A stretch of 64,000 bases of DNA from Medicago truncatula (GCF_003473485.1 NC_053044.1:56460091-56524090), one strand, 5' to 3'; shown: positions 1-10,705, counted from the stretch's first letter. Program-made: numbers and translations. Notes: a model not told the origin generated them from the letters alone.

Positions 1-1270
1 CCACAAAAGCTCATCTCCATATCCAGTTGAGTTATAATATGTCGCAACTTCAGGTATATTCTCACTGTAAATTCCTCTATGCTTGTCCGCAAAAGTAAAT
101 AACTGTTTTGCATGCTTGAGGAGAGTGCTTGAATATGTAGCATCTGACTTTTTGAAGACCAAAGATGCTGATGCCATTGCTGCTGCAGTTTCAGCTGCAA
201 CATCTGATCCGGGACAGGATACGTTCACTTGTAAGAGGGGTCGTTCCTCAGTAATTAACTCAGGTCTATTCCAACACTTGTGATCTGCAACAGGATCACC
301 AACCTGCCACATCGATTTTGATAAATGAAACTAGATAGAAACAAATTTTAGAAAAACATCAATGTTGTTATATTTTACATTTGATCAACTGTCAACTTAA
401 CAGTTTGTGTTTTCAGACCTAACCTGAATATACAGAACATTCTCCGAAGGATGAGCATTGACGAGAAAATCAGTGATCCACCTGAGAGAATCTTGCGCTG
501 GTTCCAATTGGCCAACAGCATCCATTTGATCTCCATATTCTAGAATTGCCCACGATAGCACCGAGGCAGTAAAAGCCATAGGAAAACCAAACTTCATGTG
601 ATCCCCGGCATCATACATTCCTTTTGTTAGATCTAAATCTGCTTGCTTTCCATCCTTAAGAGCCGAATCCCCTCTCCAACTTATTTTGTTGTTCTCTAAT
701 TTGCCAGCTGCATCACATGAATAACAAACATGACCGTTAACCCAACTGGAATGTGCAACAGCACTAACATGCTAAAACAATGTTTTCAAAACCAAATCAA
801 ATCACATGCTACAGTTCAAATACTATGGTGGGTTATTTGGGCGGCTCAATCGTGGTTTCATCGCAGTTTGGCGGTTGAACCATGATCCAGAGATCTTGCC
901 GATTCAATAACCAGTTCTGTTTTAGAACATTAAGCGAAAAATAATCAATGCAATAATAATAAATAACTATCTAATATCTTCCTACAATAAATCAAACACA
1001 TTGTGAAAAGGAAGAAAAAGGTAAAAGAAAATGAAAAAAAGGAATATTACATTTTTGCACGTCGAAGAATTGCATTGCAGTTTTGAGAGCAGAAGCATAT
1101 TTTTGATCAATAGCACCAGGAGGACCGGGAACCGGTTCGGGTTTATCGGAATTCGAGTTATCGATTTTCTTCTTAACGGCATAAACAATAGCACCAACAA
1201 CAAGAGCTAGAATGACAAACGCAATAAACCAACCACAGCATCCTCCTTTTGATTTCGATTTTTCTCTCAT
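1..1270 (-). CDS. GH9 endo-beta-1,4-glucanase, membrane-anchored class, 5' part (runs off the left edge)
   Basis: Glycoside hydrolase family 9 enzyme that cuts beta-1,4-glucan chains at the plasma membrane or Golgi during cell-wall building. Three exons are visible on the minus strand: 1051-1270, 424-707 and 1-303 (continuing outside). The phases join exactly (73 codons plus one base, then two bases). The ATG at 1268-1270 gives a short basic cytosolic tail (MREKSKSKGG), then a hydrophobic anchor (CGWFIAFVILALVVGAIVYA), as in Arabidopsis endoglucanase 10 (GH9B7) and endoglucanase 2 (GH9B5). After GPPGAIDQKYASALKTA comes the GH9 core, with the catalytic-region motif YDAGDHMKFGFPMAF in exon 2 and DPVADHKCW and YSENIPEVATYYNSTGYGDE in exon 3. 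The C-terminal half and the second active-site regions lie outside the window. KORRIGAN itself has a longer N-terminal tail, so I assign the GH9B5/B7 type. No lesion is seen in the visible part. Confidence 0.93.
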
Positions 1271-1993
1271 TATGCAAAAAAAGCGAAAATCACAAATGCA
1301 GAAAACAGAGTTTGGGGTTTTGGATCTAGTTTTTTTTTTGTTGTTGTGTGTATATAATAAAATCAAACCCCAAACAAATACATTGCTAACTCAATGTAGC
1401 TAGCAACTTACTAAATAGGAAATGTGTTGTTACAGCTGAAAGACAACGATAATGTCTGTATTTGGAAATAGGTTTTGTTTTCAATGCAGTTTCAGATCGA
1501 TGGAAAATTGTTTGAAATCGTTAAACGGAAAAAACAGCACCAACCAACAACCTAGCTAGTATACTCTGTGTTGTGTTGGAGGAAAATGGATATGGATCTA
1601 ACCCGACCCGGTTGCGGCGAGAAATGGAGTGGAAAATGGTAACGATAGATATCGCGGGAGAATATCTCTGCCTAGATTTAGAAGTAGGTATGTATTACTG
1701 CATGTAGAATCACGGAAATACCCTTTATGAAGTTGGATAGGTTGTGTTTTGTCGGTGGATTTTGAGGGGTATAATGATAAAAGAAGGGAGTCAAAAGATT
1801 GACTGATGCTAGCTTCGTCGGTGGGATTGTTAATGATTTGGACCTTTGATTTGCTGGCTGTTGAGAAAAGGAGGGGTTGAGTGAAAATGACCTTTCATCT
1901 TAAACAACTACCAAAACTCTTAAGTCTTAACCATTTGTTTTACTTTAGCTTTAATTAAACTTTTCATGTGTTTATTTGTGGGTGTCCCTGATG
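1271..1993. other. Upstream region of the endoglucanase gene
   Basis: No coding region was recognised. It includes the 5' leader and promoter area of the minus-strand GH9 gene, with several pyrimidine or purine runs. It ends where the foldback element begins. No promoter motif could be placed with confidence. Confidence 0.5.
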
Positions 1994-3123
1994 GGGTGCG
2001 GTTATCATGCATAAGGAATTCTTATGCACCCTGCATAAATCCTTCTGTGAGTTGGATTCAAAAACTATTTTGCTGTGGAAATGGTTTTTGTGAGTTGAAC
2101 TCCAAAACCATTTTGCTGTGGAAATGGTTTCTGTGAGTTGTACTCCAAAACCATTAGATGTATTTAATGCTAAAAACGAATTTGAACTTATTTTGTTAAG
2201 AAAAGCAAAGATTCACTCTAGATCTAAACATTTAACTTCGAAAATTCTTTGATAAAAAGACGAAGAGAGAAAGCAAACGAACTTACTACCTCTTTTGATG
2301 CTCAATCCTGATCTGCACGTCTTCGTTGTTGTTGTTGAGCTTCGATTGCGTTCGAAAACGAACAGTTGCTTGCCAGCCTCGTTCGTGTTGATTTCCTTCG
2401 ATCTGGTTCAGATCGAGCTTCATTTCTTTTGCATTGGATGAGTTCACTGCAAAATTAGTGTGGAGAAAGGAAGAAAGTTGTCGGATCGGTGAAACATATC
2501 CCAAATCTGATGGTTGTGAAGTGTTTATGCATGGTGCATAAAGAAATGACTTATGCATAATAACTTTGCCCAGCCTTATGCACCATGCATAAACACTTCA
2601 CAACCATCAGATTTGGGATATGTTTCACCGATCCGGCAACTTTCTTCTTTTCTCCACACTAATTTTGCAGTGAACTCATCCAATGCAAAAGAAATGAAGC
2701 TCGATCTGAACCGGATCGGAGGAAATCAACACGAACGAGGCTGGCAACCAACTGTTCGTTTTCGAACGCAATCGAAGCTCAACAACAACAACGAAGACGT
2801 GCAGATCAGGATTGAGCATCAAAAGAGGTAGTAAGTTCGTTTGCTTTCTCTCTTCGTCTTTTTGTCAAAGAATTTTCAAAGTTAAATGTTTAGATCTAGA
2901 GTGAATCTTTGCTTTTCTTAACAAAATAAGTTCAGATTCGTTTTTAGCATTAAGTACATCTAATGGTTTTGGAGTACAACTCACAGAAACCATTTCCACA
3001 GCAAAATGGTTTTGGAGTTCAACTCACAAAAACCATTTCCACAGCAAAATAGTTTTGGAGTCTAACTCACAGAAGGATTTATGCAGGGTGCATAAGGATT
3101 CCTTATGCATGATAACCGCACCC
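1994..3123. mobile_element. Foldback element: 1.13 kb near-perfect inverted repeat (548 bp arms, 34 bp spacer)
   Basis: Bases 1994-2541 read backwards as 2576-3123 with only scattered mismatches. The outer ends are GGGTGCGGTTATCATGCATA and its complement, and the arms contain repeated CTGTGGAAATGGTTT-type units. The spacer (2542-2575) contains the small palindrome TTATGCATAA. Each arm has an open frame (2286-2558 on minus, 2553-2831 on plus) for almost the same roughly 90-residue peptide with EMKLDLN and HERGW motifs, which is simply the arm read in both directions. No transposase is present, so it is non-autonomous. The superfamily is uncertain because no clear target-site duplication was found. 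A transcript across it would fold into a long hairpin. Confidence 0.88.
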
Positions 3124-3241
3124 TAAAATAAGGTGGACGGATTGGATGAATTCTGTAGTGGATGGATTGGATGGATATGGATCTCATGGATCATATTGCC
3201 ACCCCTAGTTTTTAACACCTCAAGTACTGGATCTTAAGTTA

Positions 3242-3730
3242 TCAAATGTCCATTGGAGAACCACCTTGGTTTTCAGCCCCACCTTGCTCTGCAGCAGAAC
3301 CCTGATCTGTAGCAGAATCCCGATCAGCTGCTGGCTTAGGTTCAGCAGGTGCACTTTCCTCCTCCCTCACAATCTCAAAAGTATCGATCAACTGTTGAAC
3401 GGTTTCCTGATCCAAAATGTGGAATGGTTCACCAACCCCAACCACAACAATGGTGCATACGGAGCTCCTGAGCTTTTCTCCTTGCAAGGATTCCCTAGTT
3501 GCAATGAGTGCATCTTTGATCAGATCTTCCCGCGATGAGGCTGTGAAGTTGTTAAACTTGCATTCCAAATATGTCATTGCAGCTTGTGAACGCGAACCGA
3601 TTGCAAAAGCCTGATATTCAAAATAGTTTCCGCTTGGACAGTTGTAATAGAGGTGAGCCCCTGATTCATCTAATCCACCTACCAGAAGACCAACTCCATA
3701 AGGACGCTTCCATGATCGCTGAGTGCAAAT
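3242..3730 (-). CDS. PAF1: 20S proteasome subunit alpha type-1, C-terminal exon
   Basis: Encodes the C-terminal part (about 162 codons) of the alpha-1 (PAF/PSMA1-type) subunit of the outer ring of the 20S proteasome. The exon begins after a clean acceptor (TTGCAG) with [19 protein letters not shown] and continues through [20 protein letters not shown], the most conserved part of plant PAF proteins. It ends in the usual acidic, low-complexity tail ([15 protein letters not shown]) and a TGA at 3242-3244. The frame is intact and strongly conserved. However, the exons that should encode residues about 20-115 (FQVEYAM through ADKAQ in Arabidopsis PAF1) cannot be found in the next 2 kb upstream; only an 18-codon N-terminal match lies at 5683-5736. 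Whether a functional transcript exists is unclear, so this may be a reduced or decaying copy. Confidence 0.85.
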   Translation of the reverse strand: MCTQRSWKRPYGVGLLVGGLDESGAHLYYNCPSGNYFEYQAFAIGSRSQAAMTYLECKFNNFTASSREDLIKDALIATRESLQGEKLRSSVCTIVVVGVGEPFHILDQETVQQLIDTFEIVREEESAPAEPKPAADRDSATDQGSAAEQGGAENQGGSPMDI

Positions 3731-5682
3731 CTGCAACTCAAAAATGCATCATAAATACTGATGAGAAAGAGAGCTTTCAGTTCTAATAAATTTGCAGATA
3801 ATCCTTTCTTTTCTATGCAATTCCGCATATACAAACACAAACTTTGCCTCCCATACCCACCCCATCCAACTTTCAATTAACAAAACACAATTTTAACCAC
3901 ATATAGTAAAGCAGACCAGGCTGATTAACCAACCCAATGTTTTAGTTTATTGTAACAGATCAGGTTCACATGAGGTTTAAGAAACAAAAGAAAGAGGGGG
4001 TACTGAAAGATCATTAAACCCAGTAAAAAGATCCAAGATAAAAACAAATTTTTTATTTTCGTGATTGGCTCAAATCAAAAGAATAACTAAACCCTATTCA
4101 ACCAGTTCTTTTACAAGCAAGTTATATTGAATCAATAGAATTAATATTCTCTGTTCTACTTCACACCATAAAACAGCCGTCTCATTGTAAATTTACACGA
4201 GAGAATAACTAAAAAAACAATGAGATGTATAACATAACTTGAAGTTTTAAACATAAATATTAGCACCCTTCAGGATTTCTCTCAGCACCTAAATATTGCT
4301 ATGAGCTGTTGAAATTTTACAAGAAATTGAACCAAAGGCCTCTCTCACAATAATATAGACAAAGCCAATATAAATATTAGCACACTACAATGCTCAGTAA
4401 ATCATGTACCAAAATAAAATTCCCTACTCTAAACCTTGAAAGAGTAGATGTTCCAAATGCAGTAAAGAATGAAATTATATACTCAATTACGCAGTCATTT
4501 AAGGACTTACTTACAAAGCCTCCACAGAGAATTAAAGAGAGACATCAAAGTTCACTTTCCCATAACTATGAGGTCCATCACTAGAACATCCAAAATGGGC
4601 CGAAACCAAGCAGAACACACTACACAGCATTCATTAAGATGCATGAATTGATCCCAATTTGAATAACTACCCCATAGCCTTACTCCATCATATGAATTAC
4701 AAAATATCTTAATCAGCAAACAGTCCCACTATCAATCCAACTTTTACACTATCAAAATTTAGAACAAATAACATATAAAATTAAGAGAAGAAAGAAAGGA
4801 TACTTCACAACAGGATAATAACATTATCTCACTACTGCCATATTAAGTAAACAACAGCTCGATGCTCAAAAGTCATGTGTTTCATATTTAGAATAAGTTT
4901 GGACAAACTTCTCCACAAACAAGGACATACTTCTAGACCGTACAAGTTTGATGAGATTCTGCAACTCAATTCTTTAAAAAAGTCTCTAGTTTATCGTCTT
5001 CAGGAACAGTTACAAGGACAATGTTGCAAGTGAAGTTAATAAACTTTTTAAATCGAGAAGCTCTCTTAAGCTAGTCCAAACTTGTCTTTCAAATGTCAGC
5101 CATCTCAAAAACCAAACATCAAAAAGTATGTTTCGGTTAGCAGCGAGTTTGACGGAATTACGGTTGACAAAAATTCCAGTTTGAAGCTTCAACAAAATGA
5201 TAGTATCACCATGATTTTGCCAAACTTACCAACATTTCAAACACACACTAAGTAATTTACAGAAAACTAGAGTCAGCAAACACATCATAGTCACTGACAA
5301 AGACACTCAATTAATTACAAACCTCGAATTCTCAAGACATTCAAATGATAAAATATCCAAACACCATAGAAATATCACAGCATTTTGCACACCCAGATTG
5401 AACAACTCGTATTTCTCCCACAAAAATGACCAAGCTTTAAGGAAACTAAATATTCTAATCATTGTCAAATATAGGGTTAAAAAAATGTTTTGATTCTTCC
5501 AAACTCAGTCATTCAGTTAAGAGTCTAAAATACCTAATCTCAAATGTTGACCACAAGATGAACAAGTGTAATCTTCGATGCACATACACAACAAATAAAT
5601 CATGAATTTGTTAGAATTTAACCAGATAAAATTATTTAATTTAACCTATTAATTAATTTGCTAAGTTAAACCTACATAACCC
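3731..5682. other. AT-rich stretch where the middle proteasome exons would be expected
   Basis: Read on the minus strand for the conserved middle part of proteasome alpha-1 (FQVEYAMEAV, GLTADGR, LADKAQ); none was found. There are only short random frames. It could be a large intron if the missing exons were deleted, or plain intergenic sequence. Confidence 0.5.
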
Positions 5683-5736
5683 TAGTCTTCCAGCTGGTGA
5701 CCATGTTGTCACGTCGGTATCATACTGGTTACGAAA
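5683..5736 (-). pseudogene. N-terminal fragment of proteasome subunit alpha-1 (18 codons)
   Basis: The minus strand reads FRNQYDTDVTTWSPAGRL, an almost exact match to residues 2-19 of plant PAF1 (MFRNQYDTDVTTWSPTGRL). The codon before it is AAG where ATG is expected. After the final Leu the reading becomes unrelated, without an obvious GT donor. It sits 2 kb upstream of the intact C-terminal exon in the same orientation, so it probably marks the old first coding exon of that locus. The sequence between has lost the middle exons or they are too diverged to see. Confidence 0.7.
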
Positions 5737-6337
5737 CTTGTTTGATTTCTAATTGGATTTAGATAGTGTGTTTTGGTGGTAGATAGTGAAATGTGTTACT
5801 CAAGTAAACTGAAATGAAGAAAATCAAAGAGTTTAGTGGTTTTGTCACAAAATTTGGGAAAGTCTAGAGCATCCAACTGAGACCGAAATTGAGAGGTATC
5901 ATCCTGTTATACAAATGACAGTTCAAAAATGAGTATATACATACCATTACAAACAACAATCATCATTCCTATAAGCATCACAAAACCTATAATTGGGTTT
6001 GTTAGTAACACAATTGATACAGGAATATTAATAATGCAACACCACCTCATTATTATCAATGAAAACTTCTATGTGAGATTTTGGCCAGTAACACAATTTC
6101 CCCTCAAACCAAAAGAAAAGATAAACCCTAAAATCCCCTAAACCACAAGAATCAAATTCATCAATAGAATTTCCAAAGCAAACAAGAATAAAAAAAATTT
6201 TAAAAAAAAAAACAGGCTTAGAAATTGATGGTCGTGAAAGTAGGACTTACAGGAAGAACGAGATCATAGGGTGCAAAGAAGACCTTGAAGCTTTGTATCC
6301 CACGCGTGAATGCGAAAACGAGAGGGAAAAACAATTT
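5737..6337. other. Intergenic, with a possible 5' leader exon of the proteasome locus
   Basis: Mostly AT-rich sequence. Around 6246-6335 the minus strand is less AT-rich and ends with a good splice donor (CTTCCT followed by GTAAGT at about 6250). It would fit a non-coding leader exon of the proteasome gene, but this is only an inference from position. Confidence 0.35.
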
Positions 6338-6705
6338 AGGGTGCGTTTGATTTGCTAAAAAAATGAAGAACAGGTATAGGACAAACTGGAGGTAAGGGAC
6401 AGGACAAAAACTCAGCACAACTTTTTGTCCCACGTACGTCTAAAATACCAAAATAGCATTTGATTTGTAAAACTGTTTCAGGTATAGGACAAACTGGAGG
6501 TAAGGGACAGGACAAAAACTCAGCACAACTTTTTGTCCCACGTACGTCTAAAATACCAAAATAGCATTTTGTCCCTCAAAAATCGTATAAAACAAAAAAT
6601 TACTCAATGCCATAAAAAATTTGTTCTGTGTTGTTCTGCCTTGTGTTGTACTGTTCTATCTTGTATTGTTCTGTTCAGTACTTGTTGTTTTGCAAACCAA
6701 ACACG
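6338..6705. mobile_element. MITE-like insertion with internal 108 bp tandem duplication
   Basis: The ends are inverted: GGGTGCGTTTGATTTGC on the left and, read on the other strand, GTGTTTGGTTTGC on the right, as in PIF/Harbinger (Tourist-type) MITEs. The host string AAACAATTTAGGG occurs on both sides, but on the right it is separated from the terminus by a T-rich run, so the target duplication is not clean. Inside, a unit beginning CAGGTATAGGACAAACTGG occurs at 6371 and again at 6479, a 108 bp tandem duplication. No protein is encoded. Confidence 0.6.
6371..6567. repeat. Tandem duplication, period 108 bp
   Basis: Two nearly identical direct copies start at 6371 and 6479. Each runs from CAGGTATAGGACAAACTGG through CCCACGTACGTCTAAAATAC. 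The first unit ends with about 16 bp (GATTTGTAAAACTGTT) that the second lacks. Confidence 0.85.
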
Positions 6706-7005
6706 GTTTTTTTTTTGGTAAACAATTTAGGGTTTCATTTGTCAGTGAATGAGAGAAGTATGATGAAATTTGAATATTACGTGCTCCGCTCGAGTTTATT
6801 GTAAATGAATTGACATACGAATAATAAAATGCAATATATAATTGGTAACGGTGAAAAAATAACACGTGATAATCCATAGTAGACAAAATAAAACACTTCA
6901 TAAAATGTATGAAATCTGAAAATATTATAAAAGAAAATTCGGTAATCCTATCAATAATTCGGTAAAAGAAATATGAAATTTTTAGTACATTGGCATGTAG
7001 CTTCA

Positions 7006-7257
7006 TCACACATTGTGAAATACTTCCTCATATACGACATTAAACGTTACATTGTTATTTTCACCATCTTCATCACTGATCAATATATTTAGTCCTTCTC
7101 TGGATGTAACTCTTGAAACAGCAACATACATCTGTCCGTGAGAAAATACATTTGTTGGTAGATATACACCAACATGTTTAAGCGACTGCTCTTGACTTTT
7201 GTTAATTGTCGTTGCAAATGATACAGTCCAAGGAAATTGTCTTCGTTGAAACTTAAA
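7006..7257 (-). pseudogene. Helitron PIF1-type helicase, C-terminal fragment
   Basis: The minus strand encodes about 80 residues ending at a stop (7006-7008) with the hallmark end of plant Helitron RepHel helicases: [20 protein letters not shown], then [20 protein letters not shown] and [16 protein letters not shown]. This is helicase motifs V/VI of the superfamily-1 PIF1 group. Upstream (towards 7300) similarity stops in AT-rich sequence; the rest of the helicase, the Rep domain and the 5' end are absent. A proper Helitron 3' end (hairpin plus CTRR) was not identified downstream on the minus strand. It is therefore a truncated, non-functional relic. Confidence 0.85.
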
Positions 7258-7631
7258 AGGAAAGTGTATAAAAAATTATAAAAAAAAAAATCCAAAAAAA
7301 AAGGATAAAATAGAAGGCATCAAACATGATCATTGATATGCTCATAGTTTCTAGAACAAACGTGCAACATGAAATAAGTGTAGAAAATATTTCCTTAAAA
7401 AAAAAAGGCAAGAGGATAGAAATGAAATTGGTGCGATGCATTTTTTAAATGAAATTTGTTAGGTTAAATAATTGCAAACCTAACAAAGCAAATGAGCGGG
7501 AAAAAATTATGTTAAATTGCTGCAGACCTAACAAAATTAATAAATAAAGATTCACACGATTTTACATTTTTAAATAAACGAAAACAAATTAGTTTCCAAC
7601 ACGTTATAATAAAGGGATTGGTAATTTGTCC

Positions 7632-7716
7632 TCGTGAGATTAGCTCAGTTGGTATGAACAATTGATAATGTATGCAAAGTTCGGGGTTCAAACCCCGACC
7701 ACTACAACAAAAAAAG
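7632..7716 (+). mobile_element. tRNA-derived SINE with 15 bp target duplications
   Basis: Contains pol III promoter boxes: box A (TTAGCTCAGTTGGT) and box B (GGGTTCAAACCCC), followed by an A-rich tail. It is flanked by ATTGGTAATTTGTCC (7617-7631) and ATTAATAATTTGTCC (7717-7731), 13 of 15 identical, as expected for LINE-assisted insertion. It cannot be a working tRNA gene: no full cloverleaf can be drawn. Confidence 0.8.
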
Positions 7717-7745
7717 ATTAATAATTTGTCCCTAATTTAAAAAAA

Positions 7746-9012
7746 GGCTTAATACATGCTTTGGTCCCTTAACTTATTTTCGGATTTCATTTTGGTCCCC
7801 TAACTATAAAGTGTCTCAATTTGGTCCCTTATGTCTTCTGTCGTTACCTCTTTTGGTCCTCTCCGTTACATTTTAACTGTTTGATCTATTTTTCAAATAG
7901 AAACTGTTGGATCATAGGTTTATTGTAGCCTACGGTGAATGATTAACACCTGATTTTTTTGAAGCCAAAAATATATAAAAATTCATATTTGTTTATAAAA
8001 TATGAAGAAAAAAATATTTCAGATTTATTTTTCAAAATTAAAAAAATTGCAAAAGAAAAATTTTTTACGAAATTTTTAAAAAATGTCAGATATTTTTTTT
8101 CGAAAAAAAAAGGTTTTTTTAAATTTTTTCCTACAAAATTCTGGAAATTATTTTAATTTTTAAAAATCTGAAAAAATATATAAAAAATTCAGATTTTAAA
8201 ATTAGAAGAAAAAAAAATATTCCAGAATTTTTATAAAATCTTTTCCAAGATTTACAAATTTGAAAAAAATTTATTTTTTTTACGAAATTTCAAAAAAAGG
8301 TCAGATTTCCGAAAAAAAAAAGTTTTTTAAAATTTTTTCAACAAAATTCTGGGAAATATTTTAATTTTTAAAAATTTGGATACGAATTTTTCTACAAAAT
8401 TCTGGAAAATATTTTAATTTAAATAATCCAGAATTCTGAATTTAAAAAGGTTATAAAAAAGGTCATATTTTTTTTAGAAAAAAAAAGGTTATTTTTAATT
8501 TTTTCTACAAAATTTTGGAAAATATTTTAATTTTGAAAAATATATAAAAATTTCAGATTTTTATAAAATATGAAGAAAAAAAGTTATTCCTGAATTTTAT
8601 AAAATCTTTTTCAAAATTTGAAAAAAAATAATTTTATTACGAAATTTAAAAAAAAAGGTCAGATTTTTTTTTTCCTACAAAATTCTGAAAAATATTTTAA
8701 TTTTTAAAAATATATAAAAAGATGTAGATTGATGGTGATTTTAAATTTATAATTTTAGGAAAATAAAAAAAAATAGAAATGATTATATTCTGTGAGCCCA
8801 TTGTATACTTGTGTATTTTTCAAATCTAGCCCTTGATCTCCAACCTTAAATGACATGTGGACAAGGATTAACTATTTTTGAAAACAAACTAACGGAGAGG
8901 ACCAAAAGAGGTAACGACAGAAGACATAAGGGACCAAATTGAGACACTTTATAGTTAGGGGACCAAAATAAAATCCGAAAATAAGTTAAGGGACCAAAAC
9001 ATGTATTAAGCC
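7746..9012. mobile_element. Non-autonomous Mutator-like element, 1.27 kb, about 125 bp terminal inverted repeats
   Basis: The left end (GGCTTAATACATGCTTTGG, 7746 to about 7870) is repeated in inverse at 8889-9012. Both ends carry GGTCCCTTAACTTATTTTC and GTCTTCTGTCGTTACCTC segments. A-rich flanks (TTTAAAAAA and TTTAAAAAG) are compatible with a 9 bp target duplication but are too simple to prove it. The interior encodes nothing and is a degenerate AT-rich repeat around the motif CTGGAAAATATTTTAATTTT (near 8141, 8350, 8412, 8513 and 8685). Long terminal repeats with 9 bp duplications point to the Mutator superfamily. Confidence 0.8.
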
Positions 9013-9187
9013 TTTAAAAAGATAAATTAGGCATTATATTTTGTTCAAGACTAAATGTCTAAATTGGATAGAAAGAAAATAATTAATATCAAATCAAATT
9101 GGATCTTCATTTAACATGAATGGCTAGCGTCAAACATTTTGACACACGTTAACAAACACTCGCTCAGGAGCTAGGCTTAGTTGGACA

Positions 9188-9478
9188 CAGGGGCGGAGGG
9201 ACGGAGGTGGCTAAGGGAGGCCATGGTCCCCCCAATTTTCTTATAATTTGTTTATACTACTGTAGAATTTACCAATGTCAACGTGGTCCCTCCATCATTA
9301 GCATTTTCATTCAAGTCTTATATTATTGCATAAGTGAATCTAATTTTTCTATCTTCTCCCAATATTAACGTCAAATGTAGCTTAAATTTCTCATATATGT
9401 AGTACATTTGAACTTGTTTTTTGTTTAACTATAGTATACATTTTAAACTTGGTCCCCCTATTTCTAGCTCCGACTCTG
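9188..9478. mobile_element. hAT-like MITE (about 291 bp)
   Basis: The left terminus CAGGGGCGGAGGGACGG and the right terminus, read on the other strand, CAGAGTCGGAGCTAG follow the hAT pattern CAnnGGCGGAGC. Size and ends resemble the 284 bp hAT MITE at 27972. No convincing 8 bp duplication was found, so the boundaries are approximate. Confidence 0.5.
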
Positions 9479-9740
9479 ATACTTGAACACAACAATATAA
9501 ATATTGGGTTGAGATTCTCTTCATTTTATAAAATAAATAAAAATGTCCATTACTATAGTTTTGAATTAAATATATGTAATATAAAAGCACAAATTTTTAA
9601 AATAAATATATGTAATTCTTTCGAAAATAAAATAAAATAAATATATGTAATATAAAAGCTCAATTTTTTGTACGGAAGACAATAATTTTATATTTATATT
9701 ATATACTGAAATAATAGTTATGAAAAAATACATTTATTTT

Positions 9741-9967
9741 AGGGTTAATAGTGTTTTTTACCTCTATAAAATTTTCGGTTTGATTTGCATCCTAGTAAAA
9801 TTTATTTTTTTTCAGGAAAACACCCTTAATAGGCCATTCAAAAACCAAAATTTCTTGAAAAAAAAAATCTGAAAATGGCCTATTAAGGGGTGTTTTCCGG
9901 AAAAAAAATATTTTACGACACAAATAAAATCGAAAATTTTATAGGGAAGAAAACCAAAAATAACATC
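9741..9967. mobile_element. Short inverted-repeat element (about 230 bp hairpin)
   Basis: The left half (CTATAAAATTTTCGGTTTGAT, then AACACCCCTTAATAGG-like sequence) is mirrored by the right half (AATGGCCTATTAAGGGGTGT, then AATCGAAAATTTTATAGGG). No coding capacity. A related half copy lies at 32177-32330. Confidence 0.65.
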
Positions 9968-10191
9968 CGATAGCCTATCCAATCGAGAGGCAAAATTTCT
10001 TAGAAAAAAATGAAGCAGCCTTATTCATTTCTCACGATTTCACTTAGAAATAGGAACCTACCACAGCCACATGGAAATTGAATAAGAAAATAAATAAGTA
10101 ACTTAATCTAGCGTGTTTAGCAACAGGAACACAATCTTTCTTAACTACCTATCACAAACTAAATCAAAGACTATCTTGAAAAATATAAGAT

Positions 10192-10438
10192 TTTTTTTTA
10201 ACAATCCAAAATGAGATATATTAACAAAAGTTTTGTACCCTAGCACAAGAAGTGCCAAAGAAAACAAAACAAAGTTACAACAAAGTTCCGATCAAAGCAA
10301 AAAAGGAAAATAAAAAGAGCAAATCAGCCAATCCCCAAACAAGCAAAGGGATGTTGCCACCATATATGATAACCAAATGAAAAACACACATTTTTTGCTT
10401 TCAACCATTTGAGAGATGTAATCTTAACATTCTCAAGT
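10192..10438 (-). mobile_element. 5'-truncated LINE (L1-like) with 10 bp target duplications
   Basis: On the minus strand this reads as a LINE-like 3' tail: CTTTGGCACTTCTTGTGCTA, GGTACAAAACTTTTGTTAAT, then poly(A) (plus-strand T run at 10192-10199). The same 10 bases, AATATAAGAT, stand directly on both sides (10182-10191 and 10439-10448). Only about 250 bp of the 3' end remain and no reverse-transcriptase coding sequence is included, typical of incomplete target-primed insertion. Confidence 0.7.
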
Positions 10439-10705
10439 AATATAAGATTATTCAAAAAAAAAAAAAAAAAAAGGAAATAGAAATCAAAGATAACGAGGTG
10501 CATGCTACAAAGCATAACGACAATCATGGTAAGTAAAAAATTGTTTATGCAGTTTACTGCTGGAGTTGAGCAACTTGATGGCGTGAAACTTCCAGAGTAG
10601 ATATTAAAAATTTGACATTTGTCTTACCAAAAGGTTGATCCTCTGATTCCTGCTGCAGAGGTCCCAAAATGAACTACATAGGCAAACGCAAAGATGTATA
10701 TTATA

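Noticed and set aside
2286-2831. Two separate protein genes with similar 90-residue products
   Set aside because: They are the two arms of one inverted repeat, so the similarity is automatic.
7632-7716. tRNA gene
   Set aside because: Box A and B are present, but the arms do not pair, the tail is A-rich and target duplications flank it: a SINE.
7959-8156. Lys/Phe-rich 65-codon protein
   Set aside because: A product of the AT-rich repeat core of the Mutator-like element.
7741-9012. CRISPR-like spaced repeats
   Set aside because: Irregular degenerate AT-rich repeats in a plant transposon; no constant repeat or spacer length anywhere in the window.
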